Shown: positions 30,231 to 53,808, numbered from the stretch's first letter. The stretch: DNA of 64,000 nucleotides from Botryococcus braunii (GCA_002005505.1 KV908407.1:220711-284710), one strand, 5' to 3'. Notes: generated by a model from the letters alone, not told the origin. Translations and numbers: made by a program.

Positions 30231-32259
30231 CGTTGCCGAGAGCGCCGAGTATCAACTGGCGTAAGCTCGCTGATCAGCCTTTCAGGTCTCAAGCGCTGAG
30301 GGCTTAATATCAAAAGTTAGACAAGCTATCCACGTGAAGGACTTCAGATGGAAAAACTGTAACTAAGATATAGCTAGAGAGGTTTCTGTAGGAATGCTGG
30401 TGAGGGAGAGCGTATGCAACCGGGATATCAATGAGGCCACAAGGGAACTGCCCGTGACTTCGCACGTAACCCAAAAGAGGTCCCGCGACTCTGGAAGGGC
30501 ACAAGTTGACACAAAATGGCCCTTCCACGTGCTCACAGGGGGCCCCCACGATGTAGAGCCACGAGGAAATTTGGACCCACACATTCACCAAAGGCTACAA
30601 CCTTCCTACTTTAAGATCTCGTCATTCACCCCAAGAATCCGTCAAAGGGTCACCTTCGCTTGGAATCGCGCAGAGCAACACACAGTCTTGCAGATTGCAG
30701 GGTAACTTCTTGAGAAAAAGGGGCCTTTCAGCCATGAATACGGGCCACGTACGGCTGGAAATGAGAGAATGCAGGAAGTTTCTTGCTCTAAAAGCTTCAA
30801 CGGCACGGAAGATACAACAATTGTTGTGAGGGAGCCAGGTCATGGGTTCGCGATGAAGAGGTTCTACAGATACCCGACGTAACTGTTCTGTCCGCAGCCA
30901 TATGGTGATCAAACGGACCACGTCAGCTCAAAAGGCATGCAAAGAGTAATGGGAAGCCACAGCGCGCGACACGTAGAGAGAAATTGGCACCAACATCTTA
31001 CACGTAACGTACCAGCGCCACTGTCAGGGTACCTGCGCCTTTGCCACATCAATACACACAGGCATAATACCGTCCGCTCTTTCATGCGGAAATCCTGGAA
31101 ATGGGCTGCAGATCCAGCAAAATGGCGTGTAACAATGCCCGCTATGGGCTGCAAGGACCGCTTTGGCCCCCTATAAGGTCTGCCGCACCGCTTTAATGTT
31201 CGGAAGTTGCGGAGATAGGGGCTCAGGCATCTCCTGGTCGTGAACTATATAATTGTACTTATCTCGTCTACATCTACTTTATGCCAAAGTATAATTATAC
31301 TAGTGCTAAGGCGTCTCCTGCTGGTAAACATCACAAATCCACAACCACCTTGTAAAGGGCATAATATTTGGACCACTGGAACGCGAAAGTGGGACAGGGA
31401 ACGGCAGGCAGCGGCTTTAACAAAACTTGTTTAGCCTATATGTTCAGCTTATCGTCAGCCAGTGGAATTAAACATGTACTACCGCAACGGAAGTATTAAT
31501 GCACTGTAACTTTTTGAGCCATTGCCAAAATGTCATGAGGTGAATGCATATGCCAACTTGCCTGCAAGCTTCAAGCCTTCTATGAAAAGCCTGTGGATGT
31601 GCTTCGACACCGAAGGACACCTCGTTTTCAATGGCTAGCTACATGTACAGGGCATATCGCGGCCCTCTCTGCATTGCAAGGGGTCCAGCAGCAACCCTCC
31701 GAAGATCTTAAACGAAAAGCGAAGCCAATTCTAACGGCCAATTGGTTGCAACCATGTATCCCACGAGCTGGTACGCTTAAGCCAGGGGCCACGTGGCAGG
31801 ATTTTGCACCGCATTGAGGCTCGCCCCCTCCGATGCTTCACAGAGGGTGAGCTGCAAGAGCAAGCTCACGGCTGCCAGCTTGCGACGGGTTGACAACCTT
31901 GTTGCTTCTTGTTGTCCAATGGTGTTGACCTAAGCAAAAACCTTTCAAAGAAATCCCTGCAAGCTGGTAAAGTGCCCCTTCCCTCCAACACCTCCTCATC
32001 AAGTATCCTTCTTCTAAATTCGCACACACCTTTGGAGCACAAGCGATCCTATCCGGATGGCCTTAGAATCCCGTCTCTCCTCCCACTAGAGTACTCTCGT
32101 CTGGTGCCTCACATCCGCCGGCCTGCAGGCCTGCACAGCGTCGAGTTCAGCTCAGCATAGAGCCTAGCTAGCAGCACGAGAGGCCTTGGGTGCACACACC
32201 CCTAGGGGGCACCCACCCTTGCCCCGTGGCTTAGGACTCTGCCGGCACACTGGGTCAAG

Positions 32260-32430
32260 ACGGCCCCTAGGGTCGACACGTCTTAGACGTCTCACGGCCC
32301 TAGTGTCGACACGTCAAGACGGCCCCTGGGGTCGACACGTCGAAGACGGCCCACAGGGTCGAGACGTCTGAGGTGTGTAAGACGGCCCACAGGGTCAAGA
32401 CGGCTGAGGTGTGTAAGCCAGCACACAGGG
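32260..32430. repeat. Minisatellite with GTCGACACGTC / AAGACGGCC units
   Basis: About six degenerate units contain AAGACGGCCC, then AGGGTC(G/A), then ACGTC. The early units are about 35 bp. Confidence 0.85.
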
Positions 32431-32579
32431 TAATTACTTTATAAATCACAGCAGTCGGTGAAGTCTGTTAGGATGCCTCAATGAAGGATGCATCTATGTG
32501 GGGTTCATGCCTCCATGTGGGGTTTATGCATCCATTGGGGGGAACAAGTGGTGCACCGGTGGTACCAACACCCGAGAAG

Positions 32580-33180
32580 TACCCGCTTGTCCAGCGTCCA
32601 GCTCTGCGGTTGGACACATGTGAAGCATAGCAGCGGCAGTGAGGTCGCGCACCGCAGAGAATTATGGGGCAACATTTGGTGCGCCAACGTCCGAGGATTA
32701 CATCCACGTACGTCACGCTTTGACGGGCATGAAGCATTGCCCAGGCAGTGCCTTGCAGTGGGCGCAGTGAAGGATGGGGGACAACGTGGCGCCCACCGTC
32801 TGAGGACCACATGCTTGTCCGTTGCGCTTTTGAAAGACAAGATCGACAAGCATCAAGTGCGGCCTCGGCATTGAGTCCAGCAGTGCAGGGAACCCTGGGG
32901 CAACAACTGGCGCACCAACGCCTGAGAACTTACACACTTGTTACGGCGCGCTTTGACATGCATGAATCAAAGCGACCGCAGTGACCTGCAGCGAAGGATG
33001 GGAGACAAAGCGGCGGCCACCTCTGAGGACTACATGCTTGTCTGGTGCGCGCTTAAAAGACAGATTTGACACGTATGAAGCGCGGTCTCCGCAGTGCGTC
33101 CAGCACGGGAGTGGAGAATGGGGCAACAACTGGCGTGCCAATGCCTGAGAGTTTACATGCGTGTTACCGTGCGCTTTGCA
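32580..33180. repeat. Higher-order minisatellite, unit about 115 bp, A/B alternation
   Basis: A GAGGA(T/C)(T/C)ACAT or GAGA(A/G)(C/T)TTACA anchor recurs at about 32693, 32811, 32923, 33025 and 33147. Units alternate between an A form (GGGGCAACAACTGGCG, then CCAA-GCCTGAGA) and a B form (AAGGATGGG-GACAA, then CTGAGGAC-ACATGCTTGTC), so the true period is about 220 bp. Confidence 0.85.
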
Positions 33181-33529
33181 CATAGGTAGAACTGCATCGT
33201 GAGAGTAACGACCCAGGCTCCAGCGCAAAATATGCACAGCCATACACATGGGCAAGGGCCGAAAAGATCTTCTAAGCTCAACACATGAGCCCAATGTGAT
33301 GAGTCTGGACGTCTCACGTATATGCCCCAAAACCCCTTGGAGTTCGTCTCCAAACAGTACTGCACCCTTGAGTCCAGCTCCTAACAGTACTGTGCGAACG
33401 AGTGTGGATATTCTGACACAGACTGGTCTGTGCGAACATCGCTACTCTAATCATTATACGGGTATATTGACCAGATATTCTGCATATGTGAGTAACGACC
33501 AACACCCTCTTAGATCCTCTCTGCAGACT

Positions 33530-34170
33530 TAGATACTCCTACACCTGAGCATGTGCGTGTGCCCCAAACCCACGGGGCTCTGGTCTCACGCAGCCTTTTC
33601 ATTTTCCACCGGTTTGGCACAATGCCCAAAAAACTTAAGGAGTTCGTTTTTCTAGAGGCCTCAGCATTCTCAACAATTTGGGTCTAAACCCAAAGCCCAA
33701 AGGGCTCGTCTGCAGTGTTTCGATTTCGCAACAGCGGGGCAAGTGCCCAAAACCTCAAGCAGAAGAAGAAGGAATATTACATCCAGGAGCAGCTGCTAGG
33801 GCTGAACGAGACGAGGAGTCCTCAAAGGTGGACCTCTCTCCAGACCGGGAACCTCTCTGCAGACTTCAATAATCCAAACTTGGGTACATGCCCAAACCAA
33901 ACCCCAAGGAGTTCATCCCTCTGCAGTCTCCGACATTCCAACAGCCGAGCTCATGCCCACGACGCATACGGGTCCTCTCTCTGCACAACTTTCAGCGATG
34001 TAACAGCTGGGTACATGTCCAAAGCCCTTCCAGGAGTTCACGTCGCTACAAACTTCAGTATTCCAAGTTTGGACGCGAAGAACGTTTTTTGAAATCAGTT
34101 TCTTTTGAGATGCTCCCGAGTACATGCCGAGACACCGAAGGAGTTCCGCAACTCCGCCAACACGCCGCGG
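33530..34170. repeat. Very degenerate repeat region, unit about 65-70 bp
   Basis: Recurring words in order are ACATGCCCAAA-CC, AAGGAGTTC, CTCTCTGCAGACTTC and ATTCCAA-A. They recur about eight times, with heavy divergence, up to the stop codon end of Prp19. Confidence 0.7.
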
Positions 34171-34191
34171 GAGCGTGCTCGGTGTTGCAGG

Positions 34192-45199
<11,008 letters not shown>

Positions 45200-45570
45200 T
45201 TCTCTCAAAATGCTCGCATTCCTGATGGCAGGTTAAACTGTGGGGACTTCAGATCAAGGGGGGATCGGAGGAGCACAAACCTTGCGCCCCTAGTATGATT
45301 AGAAGCCTTCAGCAATCATGCAAGTGAACTCGTAACAGCATCATGCTGTAACAAACGTGTATTTGCTCAACATGTACTTGATATGCACCCCCCTGCATTG
45401 CGGCTCGGCTGCGAGGCTCCCCGCAAAATTTGTACTGCATGCGAGTTCGGCCGTACAGCTTTTTCATTCCGCCACCCCCGGCTTTGTGGCGGCGTCCAGT
45501 GACTGCTACATGCAAGATCAGTGTTTGCTCGAAGACTCTCGAGCAGAGCGTAGAGCAGGAACTCGGAAAA
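45200..45570. promoter_or_regulatory. Shared 371-bp intergenic region between Prp19 and RPL7
   Basis: The start codons of Prp19 (45199, minus) and RPL7 (45571, plus) face away from each other, 371 bp apart, so both 5' untranslated regions and both promoters lie here. I see no clear TATA box and no simple repeat, which is notable in such a repeat-rich window. A small inverted motif GCCACCCCCGGCTTTGTGGC lies at about 45471-45490. Confidence 0.7.
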
Positions 45571-47924
45571 ATGGCTCCTTCAGCGGTTCCAGAGAGCCTC
45601 TTGAAGAAGAGGAAGCGGGATGAGGAGTGGGCCGCCAAGCGGGCTCAAGAAGCTCAGGCGAAGAAGGAGACTCGAAAATTGCAGCGGAAGGATATCTTCA
45701 AGAGGGCAGAGAAATATGTACAGGAGTATCGCTTGAAGGTCTAACCCCGGCTCTTTGTCTTGGATATGTCTGTCTCTGCTCTCTTGCTGAGCTCTGATCT
45801 TGTGGTTTACGTGGCCCAAGTGTCTATTCAACTTGTTTTATCAAGACAGGACGTGAGATTCACAAATTTAGAAACTTTTTGGTTTAAACGTGAGCGTTGT
45901 CAAGTAGCAGCGCACCACAATGGCTCTCTATTATAGTCTCTGGTATGCTTTTGTTGTTAATGAATAATGACACTCTGTCGGCCAATAACCGTTTAATTTG
46001 GTGTATGGAAATTGTACGTATTCTCAAGTGTTCGATGACTCAAATGGGCTATGGGCTTGTTGCGTGGTTCTCATTTGCAGGGCTGAGCTTCCTTGCAGAC
46101 TTTTTGAAGTCCAGAGGATTGATGCTGGGCTGGCTTTCAGAGAGAATTTCGTTACTGGCTTTGTGAATGTTTAGTGGATGGGGTAAAGGAGTTGTTATGT
46201 CAATATAGGGTGGCTTTGTGGATGTTGGCGGATGGGGTAAGGGAATCCTTATGGCAATGTAGGGCAGGAGGCACTGTTGAGACGTGGTGCTGCAGAAGCT
46301 GGTTTTCCGCTATGGAAGTGGAAGTTTTGTATGTCGTGATGCAGATGTGGATCATGCAGTCTGGCGTGGTTTGTACCAATAAGGTGTTTTCACAGCTGTT
46401 GTGCCGAGTCAGGACGCATCACAGACTGTATTTCACAAGACTTCCATTTGCTGGTTGTTGAGCGGCAACCGCTCCTGAGCCTCTGCCATCTGCCTTAACT
46501 TGGGACCATGTGGTAGATGGAGAAAGGGTTTTGTGGCATGTTTTGGACAGGAAAAGGAGCTGGTCTTGGCAAAGAGGCTTGCGAAGTCGGAGGGGGCCTT
46601 CTTCATGGAGGATGAGCCCAAACTGGTCTTTGCCATGCGCATTCGCGGCATCAATGCACTGCATCCGAAGACTCGCAAGATCTTACAGCTCCTGCGCCTT
46701 CGGCAGATTCATAACGGCGTGTTCTTGAAGGCGCGCACACATGCTCGCTCCCATCTCCTGGATGAAAAGGGAAGTTGTCGAGGGAGAGACCGGGGGAAAA
46801 GGTGATGGGGGGGGGGTGGGGGGGGGCCGGTCGACCAACTAATCAAAGGACTGGAGTGTGCATTGGTAGGTGCTTGTAAGGCACTTCATTGTCACGGAAA
46901 GGCTATGTAGGGGAGGGCCCAAATCGTTTGAACTGCTTTCAATTGTTTTGATCTGGGAGGTCAATTGCGTCACTTAGAATGGAGTACGATGTTATTGGTG
47001 TTGATATGGAGGATGGAGAATGTTGATTTGGGGGAAATTTCCACCGTGCCCACCATTCTGCCTATTCGCCAGCATTCTATGCCTCTCCTGTGGGCCTCCT
47101 GGGGAGCAGCAGTGAGCAGTCTCAAGGACAAAAGGAATATCCTTCCAAATGTCACCGTCAATGTTGTTGAGCTCACATCTCATTTCTGGGGTGCCATCCA
47201 CCATTTTTCGCTTTCATGTGACCGAGCTCATGGATTGCAACATGGTCTGTTTGCACAATGTTCCCACAGTAGACATTTCTTAGCCATTGCTTTTCCCAGC
47301 ATGTGTTCGGTGACCTGCTTGTGTTGACAGGCTAGGCGAGGTAAGCAGGCAGCCTTGTGGATAAGTTCGTGGCTGCATGTTGTGCCACACAAACATGGGT
47401 TGAGCATGTTGCACTAGGTAGAAGCTGGTTTGGTTTGTCTTTAATGCATCACAGCGTTAGAGCATGCTGGCTTACCATGTGTCTTACCATGTGTGTCTTG
47501 CCATGTTCAAGTGTCTTACGATGTGTGTCTTACCATGTGTCTTGCCATGTGGCTTACCATGTGGCTTACCATGTGGCTCTGCAATGCTGGGTATCAGGTG
47601 AATAAGCCCATCATCAACATGCTGAGGCGTGTGGAGCCATACATCACTTGGGGATATCCCAACCTCAAGTCAGTCAAGGAGCTGATCTACAAGCGTGGGT
47701 ACGGCAAGGTAAGCCCCTGTGTTTTCTATTGCCTCTTTGGTGCATCTCACCATGTCCTTTTTCCGTGCCAACGTGTCCCTTTTGCATGTCAATGCGTCCC
47801 TTTACCATGTCCCATGTCGCTTTGCCGTCTCGCGTTCCTTTTCCATGTGAACATGCCCTTTGTGGGAGATTTAATAACTGCTTGTTCCACATCAGCTGTC
47901 TCGATAACTGCCTGTTGCGTGGAG

Positions 47925-47957
<33 letters not shown>

Positions 47958-47977
47958 GGGTGTGTGGGTGTGTGTGT

Positions 47978-48042
<65 letters not shown>

Positions 48043-49126
48043 AATTGAAGGCTTTTTTCCCCGGGGGTTTGAAATCTTTTTCCCTTGATCCTTCCCGGTG
48101 AAACCAACCCCCCCCCCCCCGAGGGGCCCCTCCCCTTCTGCTTCCTCTCTTTTTGGGCAATCTGTGGGTCTGGTCAGGGGTGAAGCTGCTGCACTCTGAT
48201 ATAATTGTCAGCCTCAGGTTCATAAACATGCGGACAGGGGCGTTGCGGATATCCCCCTCCGCCATCCCCGACTCGGTCATGCGACTGCGTTTTCTTTTTG
48301 TCTCTCTGGGGTCCCCATCCTCGCAACGCAGATTGGAAGCCCTGAGTTCCGGGGTGGGGGCTGCAGGTGGAGAAGAAGCGGGTGCCCCTGACAGACAATG
48401 CGATCATCGAGGAGGTGAGAGATTCCCCTCCTGTGGGTTGCATGCCCCCCCCCCCCTTTCTCCCTCTCTGTCTCTTTCTCGCTCTCTCTTTCTCTCGCTC
48501 CCCCCCCCCTCTTCTAGGTCTGCAACTGAATGTGGTGTGGTGAGGTGTGTTCTGAACTGAAGCACTCGCAAGTCAGTGCTTGGGTGTGTGCTCCAGAATA
48601 CCTGATCTGCCTGGGAGTCACCTGGGTGGGCCCCTCTCAATCCAATGCCTGGCTCTGTGCTCAGATTTGCTCAGAATCTCTGGAATCTCGAGGGGCACAG
48701 GGGTGGGTCTGACTTGTGTCCAGATAATTAGATGTGAGCACTGCAGATGTGAGCTGATTTTAGCTGGAGATCACAAGGTTTGGAAACCCAGATCTATATG
48801 GTGGCTTTCTACTCTCCGTTCAAGTCCTGAAAAAAGTTGTGGGTGTTTGTCCCAGGGGTGTGGGGCAGAACACCATCCGAGAGAGAAACATGGGTTGGGG
48901 CGGTGCGCAGGTGCTGGGAAAGTACAACATCATCTGCATCGAGGATCTGATCCACGAGATCTTCACTGTTGGGCCCGCATTCAAGCAGGCCTCCAACTTC
49001 CTCTGGCCCTTCAAGCTGTCCTCAGCCAAGGGAGGCATGCCCAAGAAGCGCCTGCACTACATCGAGGGGGGCCAGCACGGGAACCGGGAGCAGTACATCA
49101 ACAACCTGCTGCGCAACATGGTCTAA
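45571..49126 (+). CDS. RPL7: 60S ribosomal protein L7 (uL30 family)
   Basis: Five exons: 45571-45738, 46551-46730, 47598-47708, 48367-48414 and 48911-49126. All phases are 0, giving 240 residues, normal for the eukaryotic family. The protein binds rRNA in the large subunit. Recognisable parts are a basic N-terminal helix ([14 protein letters not shown]), then [73 protein letters not shown] and [12 protein letters not shown] [15 protein letters not shown]. The wording is closest to plant and algal L7. Intron 2 would start with GC (AAG then GCGCGC); the others start GT and all end AG. Introns carry GT arrays and short ATGT-rich arrays. Confidence 0.98.
46155..46262. repeat. Two-copy 53-bp repeat in RPL7 intron 1
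   Basis: Both copies contain GGCTTTGTG(A/G)ATGTT, then GGATGGGGTAA. Confidence 0.85.
47460..47585. repeat. CTTACCATGTG-type short tandem array in RPL7 intron 2
   Basis: About ten units of 11-15 bp such as CTTACCATGTGT and CTTGCCATGTGG, ending just before the exon 3 acceptor. A related CCATGT/CCCTTT array is in intron 3 (47745-47860). Confidence 0.88.
47928..48040. repeat. (GT)n microsatellite in RPL7 intron 3
   Basis: GT runs with GGGG interruptions. Confidence 0.97.
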
Positions 49127-49919
49127 GCTTCCCATGTACCGCACCGCACCTGTGCCCTGCATGCGGCGGCGGATTGCACCGCGACCCGCTCCCCTGTACC
49201 AGCCATGCAGCTATCTCTCTCCCTGCTCGCATGGCCTCACTTGCACGAGACGATTCGGGAAACAAGGTCTCGGTTCGACCACATGACGGGTCGCCTAAAA
49301 TAGGGGCCCCGCCTTGTGGCGGAGGCTTCCCATCGCCTCATCAAGTAGAACCTTCTGAAAGTCTGCTTGTGTGAGCGAGTATGACCTTTCTGGAAGTTTG
49401 ATTGCCTCAGGCGAATGTGACCTTCTGGAGGTTTGCTGCCTCTTGGAGGAGCCAGCCCGGTTTTGGGAGAGGAAGCATGGGGCGGGCTCTTTGCCTGCAG
49501 TTCAGAGCGCCGGAAGCCGCTGGTCTGGAAGGGAGGACAAGCTGGTTTGATAAGCAACCTATTGGCGGACAAAGAGCCAGTTGGCGGAGCCTGCAGGGGG
49601 TTGTGCGGATTTTTGCGAGTTTTGTCCTGGTCGCTGGATAAGCCCCTGGCATGGACACCCCTGCCTCTGCGTGGCTGTCTCTATTGCGGGGATTTGAGGG
49701 TTCGGGAGAGGGCAGGGAACGGCATTAGAGTAGAGGGTTCGGCAGGGGAGGGGGAACTCCACACCTCCCTTGGACGCCTGGCCTCAATGTCTCACAGAGG
49801 GCCGCCACGGTCGAATGTGCTCTCCGCAGCTAACGGTGCCGCTTGACTATGCAGTGTTTGTTAACTGTGGGCAGTTGTTTTCTTGCGGCTATGGAACCGC
49901 TTGGACAGATAATCTTTGT

Positions 49920-50175
49920 GTCTGTGGAGCGCTGTTGTCGGCGGCGTCTGCTGAGCTTTTGAAGGTGCAGAGTTTCTATCGGTGGAGCGCTGCTCTCTGC
50001 ATATGCGGGATCTGCTTGGAGATGTAAGGTTCGTACTTTCGGTGAGCTGATTTCAGCGGGTACCCAGCTGGTTGAAGGTGCAGAGTTTTGTCTCGGTGGA
50101 GCGCTGTTGTCTGCATCTGCGGAGCTGCTTGAAGATGTAATGTTCGTACTTTTAAAGCACTGATTTTTGAGGCTC
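49920..50175. repeat. Tandem repeat, unit about 115 bp
   Basis: GGTGGAGCGCTG(T/C)T, then TCTGCAT, then (T/G)GCTTG(A/G)AGATGTAA, then TTCGTACTTT recur about two and a half times. Confidence 0.85.
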
Positions 50176-50389
50176 CTGAGCTGGTTGAAGGTGCCTGTTT
50201 GGGACTGTGGGCCGGTGTGGATGGGGAGCGAGTTTCACAGTACGCCAGGCGTGCGGTCGTGTGCTGGGCGGCGGAGCCCTTCTTGCGGGGGGCCGGTGTG
50301 GTTCTGTCTGTGGGAGGGGGTTCTTACGGAAGGAGGGGGGGAGGGGGGTTGAAAAGGTTGCCCAACCCCCACTCTGTCGAGTATAACCA

Positions 50390-50545
50390 TGTGATCTCGT
50401 GATGGAAGGGTGGCTGGCCATGTGATCACGTGATGGAATGGGTGGCTGGCCATGTGATCACGTGATGGAATGGGTGGCTGGCCATGTGATCATGTGATGG
50501 CACGGGTGGCTGGCCATGTGATCACGTGGCGGAGTGGGTGGCTGC
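50390..50545. repeat. 36-bp minisatellite
   Basis: About four to five copies of GTGGCTGGCCATGTGATCAC followed by GTGATGGAATGG. Confidence 0.95.
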
Positions 50546-50963
50546 GGCAGTTGGGCACAGGGAGAGAGGGGGGGGGGGGGATCCCGTCTTGGTTTGCTTC
50601 TGGATGTGGGAAGAAGTATTGTGCGGGCATCTCGAAAGAAAAGCTGGAAGCTATCTTGGAAGACAAGGGGGCCCCCCGTGTGGGAGGGTGGAGGGGCGGG
50701 GGGGTTCGCATGGTGTGGGGGGGGGGTACTGAATTGTACTTTCATGAGGCTAAAAGTCGGAATCCACCTCCCACAGCAAGGACGCAGCCTCGTGAAACGT
50801 CAGGAACCACTGTTCATGGTGATGAATTTGAGATACCCTGTGGTTTCATACACACACACGGTTGTGCGGAGTCGCAAACATACATGCACACGCGCGAAGG
50901 CAGGCATTCACGTACATACATACATGTGAGCGTACGCGCGTGTTCACGCACGTACCTACAGGC

Positions 50964-50972
50964 GCGCGCGCG

Positions 50973-51031
<59 letters not shown>

Positions 51032-51032
51032 G
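50964..51032. repeat. (CG)n-(AC)n-(CG)n array
   Basis: Alternating purine-pyrimidine throughout, with CG ends and an AC centre. Confidence 0.96.
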
Positions 51033-51184
51033 CAAGACAGCGCCTATACAGATGACGTCTGCAAGTGTTTCTCATGCAAGCACATGCCTGGCCAGCGAAC
51101 GGAAACGCCTTACCAGCAGTACGTTTGATATTCCAGTTTTAATGTCGTGAGATCCATTTACTTCATTTACATGCAGACGGTAGC

Positions 51185-51262
51185 ACAGGTGTACTCTCTA
51201 CAGTACTACAGGTATACTTTCTACAGTACCACAGGTGTGCTCTCTACAGTACTACAGGTAGT
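51185..51262. repeat. 29-bp minisatellite
   Basis: Three copies of ACAGGTGTACTCTCTACAGT-like units. Confidence 0.93.
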
Positions 51263-51693
51263 ACTCTGGACCTTGCGTAACGGCCTGGCTTGCTGCCTTT
51301 GGAACTGCCAAGCTTTTCATATCTTTCTGCAACAAAGGGATTCCATTCTAAGGTAGTGTGAAAGTGTCAGCCTTCTGCAGAACCGTTCTGAGATACCACC
51401 ACCGCTTTTGAGATAAAACAACCGCGTTGAAATTTTGACGGCCGTACACTGTCGTCTCCAGGGAAACCCACTCGGCTTACTGTGTGCAAACATTTCGGCT
51501 GTGTTGTTTCAATTTTTCAGGCACCAATACCTCAAGCCAAAGCAGGAGCTTCCTGCAGAAACACCCTCTGATTACATCTGAACCACCAAGTGGTAGACAA
51601 TTTGGTTCAACCTGAAGAGACATCTGCCTTCTGGTTTCAACCGCAAGTAATCTCTGTTTTCCTTGTTTTGTTCTTCTTTGCCTCCACAATGAC

Positions 51694-51814
51694 TGGGAAC
51701 TCCCGCGCGGTCGAATTTGTGAGGATTTTCAGCTCAATTTTCCTTCCTTTCGACTCGGGACAGTCCCGATCGTGGCAGATTTCGAGCTGAAATGTGATCT
51801 CGTGGGAGTTCCCA
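51694..51814. mobile_element. 121-bp element with inverted ends, copy B
   Basis: It starts TGGGAACTCCC and ends GGGAGTTCCCA, a perfect 11-bp inverted end pair. It is the same length as copy A at 41425-41545 and about 70-75% identical throughout. No clear target-site duplication is seen. On the minus strand both copies keep one frame open (GNS-E-TFQ-E-CHDRD-P). Confidence 0.62.
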
Positions 51815-51893
51815 CAAAGACCCTTTCTGAAACACCTGATCGGTCTTGTGCCCGTGTTGCCTGGTCTCACATAGATATCCTTCCTTTTGAAAC

Positions 51894-51927
51894 ATAACAC
51901 AATAAGCTAATTAGCTTATTGTGTTAT
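51894..51927. repeat. Perfect 34-bp palindrome
   Basis: ATAACACAATAAGCTAA joined to its reverse complement with zero spacer. Confidence 0.95.
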
Positions 51928-52247
51928 AACATGATAATGAATTTGCGCCACGCCTGCCAAGAGATGGCGGGTGCTGGATACTAAACAACGGAAGCGTGAC
52001 AACGCGGTACATCGGACATCCAAACGAAGTAGCCCTGCTTTCTTTCCTTGTACTGCCTGCATCATTATCCGTATGAGAAAGCGGAAACCAAACACTGGGT
52101 GAATCAGTCAGGCACAGCCATTCAAGAGTAGCCCACCCAGTGCATATGCCCCGCAGGCAAGCCAAAATCTCTGTTCGTGCTGTATGCGCGTGCACTCGTC
52201 GTGTTTTAGGGTCTATCCTTCCCCCCTTCCCATCCTGCGTCTTATAG

Positions 52248-52351
52248 AAATGGTCAGGAGGAACAGGGGCCGGGGTGAATGAAAACCTCGTTTCAGTAGC
52301 TACTGAAACAAGGTTTTCATTCACCCCAGCCCCTGTTCCTTCTGGCCACTG
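52248..52351. repeat. Inverted repeat, arms about 50 nt, no spacer
   Basis: Centred at 52299/52300 (CAGTAG, CTACTG). The arms share GGAACAGGGGC-GGGGTGAATGAAAAC and a few mismatches accumulate outwards. It makes reading frames on both strands that begin with the same residues, which is an artefact of symmetry. Confidence 0.95.
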
Positions 52352-52664
52352 CTCTTACTTGGCACGTGCTCCTACTCGTACACATCCAGTCGGTCGTTCT
52401 GTCTGGCACCCAGAGGCGGTCCCCCGCGTCTTCCTTTGGCAACAGTCCCCGATGTCAAGTCCCGGAGATGGCTGAGCCCCGGAATTCCGGGGACTTCAAG
52501 TCCCCGCATCTTGTTTTGGCAACCCTTCTGTCACCCTTCTGAGCTGGACAGGCCCGGCAGCCCCGCCTCTCCCGACCTGATCCCCCACAGTGCAACAGTG
52601 TCAGCGCCAGACCGATGGTGGAGGCAGCAGCCTCCACGTGGAGAGCTGCTGCTGTGCACGCTAA

Positions 52665-52850
52665 AGTGCCGTGCATGCACGCCGGAACGCTTTTTGTACA
52701 TGCTAAAAAGCTATTTGCGCATGCACGAATGCTGCTTGTACCTGCTAAATGCTATTTGTGCATGCAGGAATGCTGTTAGGGCATGCTTGAACGCTGTTTG
52801 CACAATGTAAAACAGTTCTTGCACTTGCTGAAATGCTGCTTGCACATGTT
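52665..52850. repeat. 27-bp minisatellite
   Basis: About seven degenerate copies of GCATGCA-GAATGCTGTTTG-like units. Confidence 0.88.
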
Positions 52851-53674
52851 TACCCTGTGACAGAGGATTATAACGCAAAGGCTTCGCAATCTCGTCGTAT
52901 GGGTTTGCGAAGTTCACAAGCCTTCGCGCAAAACTCCGAGAACACAGCATGTCCTGTTCTAGTGGCAAACACTCGCATGGCAACAGCAGACCAGCTGATC
53001 TCTTGAGCGTCCAGGGAACCGCCTTTGCTGTGTAAGAATCAAGAAATTTGTGCAAGAATCAAGAAATTTGTGTTGGCACATGTGCCAGATTTGGTGCCCC
53101 TCCTGCATTGGTGACTACCCTTAAGTTGGTACCTGCTGAGGAGTGCTATCTGTAGACAGTATCTGCACATACGAATTGCGGCCTGTACATGCTCCATTGA
53201 TGTGTTTGGAATGCCATCTCGGCCCTTTGCACGTACTACATTGCTTTATTTATGTAATAAAATGCTGTTTGCACAGGCCAAGTTACTGTCTGTGGGTTCT
53301 GGATTGGTTTCTCTGCCAGGTATGTGCACGACTTCCTAAATCCTCCGCTCTACGCACGCATCACAAAGCTCCCTTGGCACGTGCCAAAATTCGGTAGCAT
53401 TACCGTCTGTTTGCACTAACCTCAGTCTCAAGCCACAGCACCCTGCTGCTACGTGCCTCAATCTACTGCCAAAAGATCCCATATTGCCAAGCTATAGTAC
53501 TGTACATCGCTTGATTTGGTGTGCGCAGCAAGTAGAAGTAGGAGATTACCAGAATGATGGCTCCTTGCCGCAGACTCCTAATACTTAGTGAGAGGCCCGT
53601 GGGAAGTGCCACTCTGTCTTTATGGGTTCTTTTTCTTATCACCGTCTTATACGACATGTTCTCTATGAAATTTT

Positions 53675-53775
53675 CTGCACTTTTTGACGATTTGTTTTGC
53701 ACTTATCTGCGCTGTACTTTTCTGCACTGTTTGGTGAGTTGTTTTGCACTTTTCTGCACTTTTTGATGAGTTGTT
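53675..53775. repeat. 42-bp tandem repeat
   Basis: Two to three copies of TTTTGCACTT-TCTGCACT followed by TTTGATGAGTTG. Confidence 0.85.
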
Positions 53776-53808
53776 TGTCAAAGTCTTGTAAGGAGCCAGC
53801 CCCCTCAC

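Larger units (their letters stand above)
30231..34191. other. Intergenic region: putative promoter side, then degenerate arrays
   Basis: 30231-30600 is the upstream side of the secreted-protein gene; I see no clear TATA box. 30600-32160 shows no recognisable gene. From 32190 to 34190 almost everything is tandem array, listed separately. Short open frames on both strands have no domain and no consistent splice structure. Confidence 0.65.
49127..53808. other. Intergenic region with arrays, no complete gene recognised
   Basis: It begins with the RPL7 3' untranslated region. Most of the rest is array or palindrome, listed separately. One short stretch near 50603-50672 (plus) reads KKYCAGISKEKLEAILEDKG and looks exon-like, but it has no partner exons. 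No RNA gene is seen. Confidence 0.6.

Noticed and set aside
30622..31154. Minus-strand frames upstream of the secreted-protein gene as further genes
   Set aside because: They have no recognisable domains and no consistent splice borders, and the frames end independently. Treated as intergenic.
46730..46802. Extension of RPL7 exon 2 to the next GT (adding [14 protein letters not shown] and more)
   Set aside because: The added residues are absent from the L7 family and would interrupt the conserved FLK-VNK junction. A GC donor fits the protein better.
52275..52475. Two short proteins on opposite strands with identical N-termini
   Set aside because: The identity comes from the inverted repeat centred at 52299/52300, not from homologous genes.
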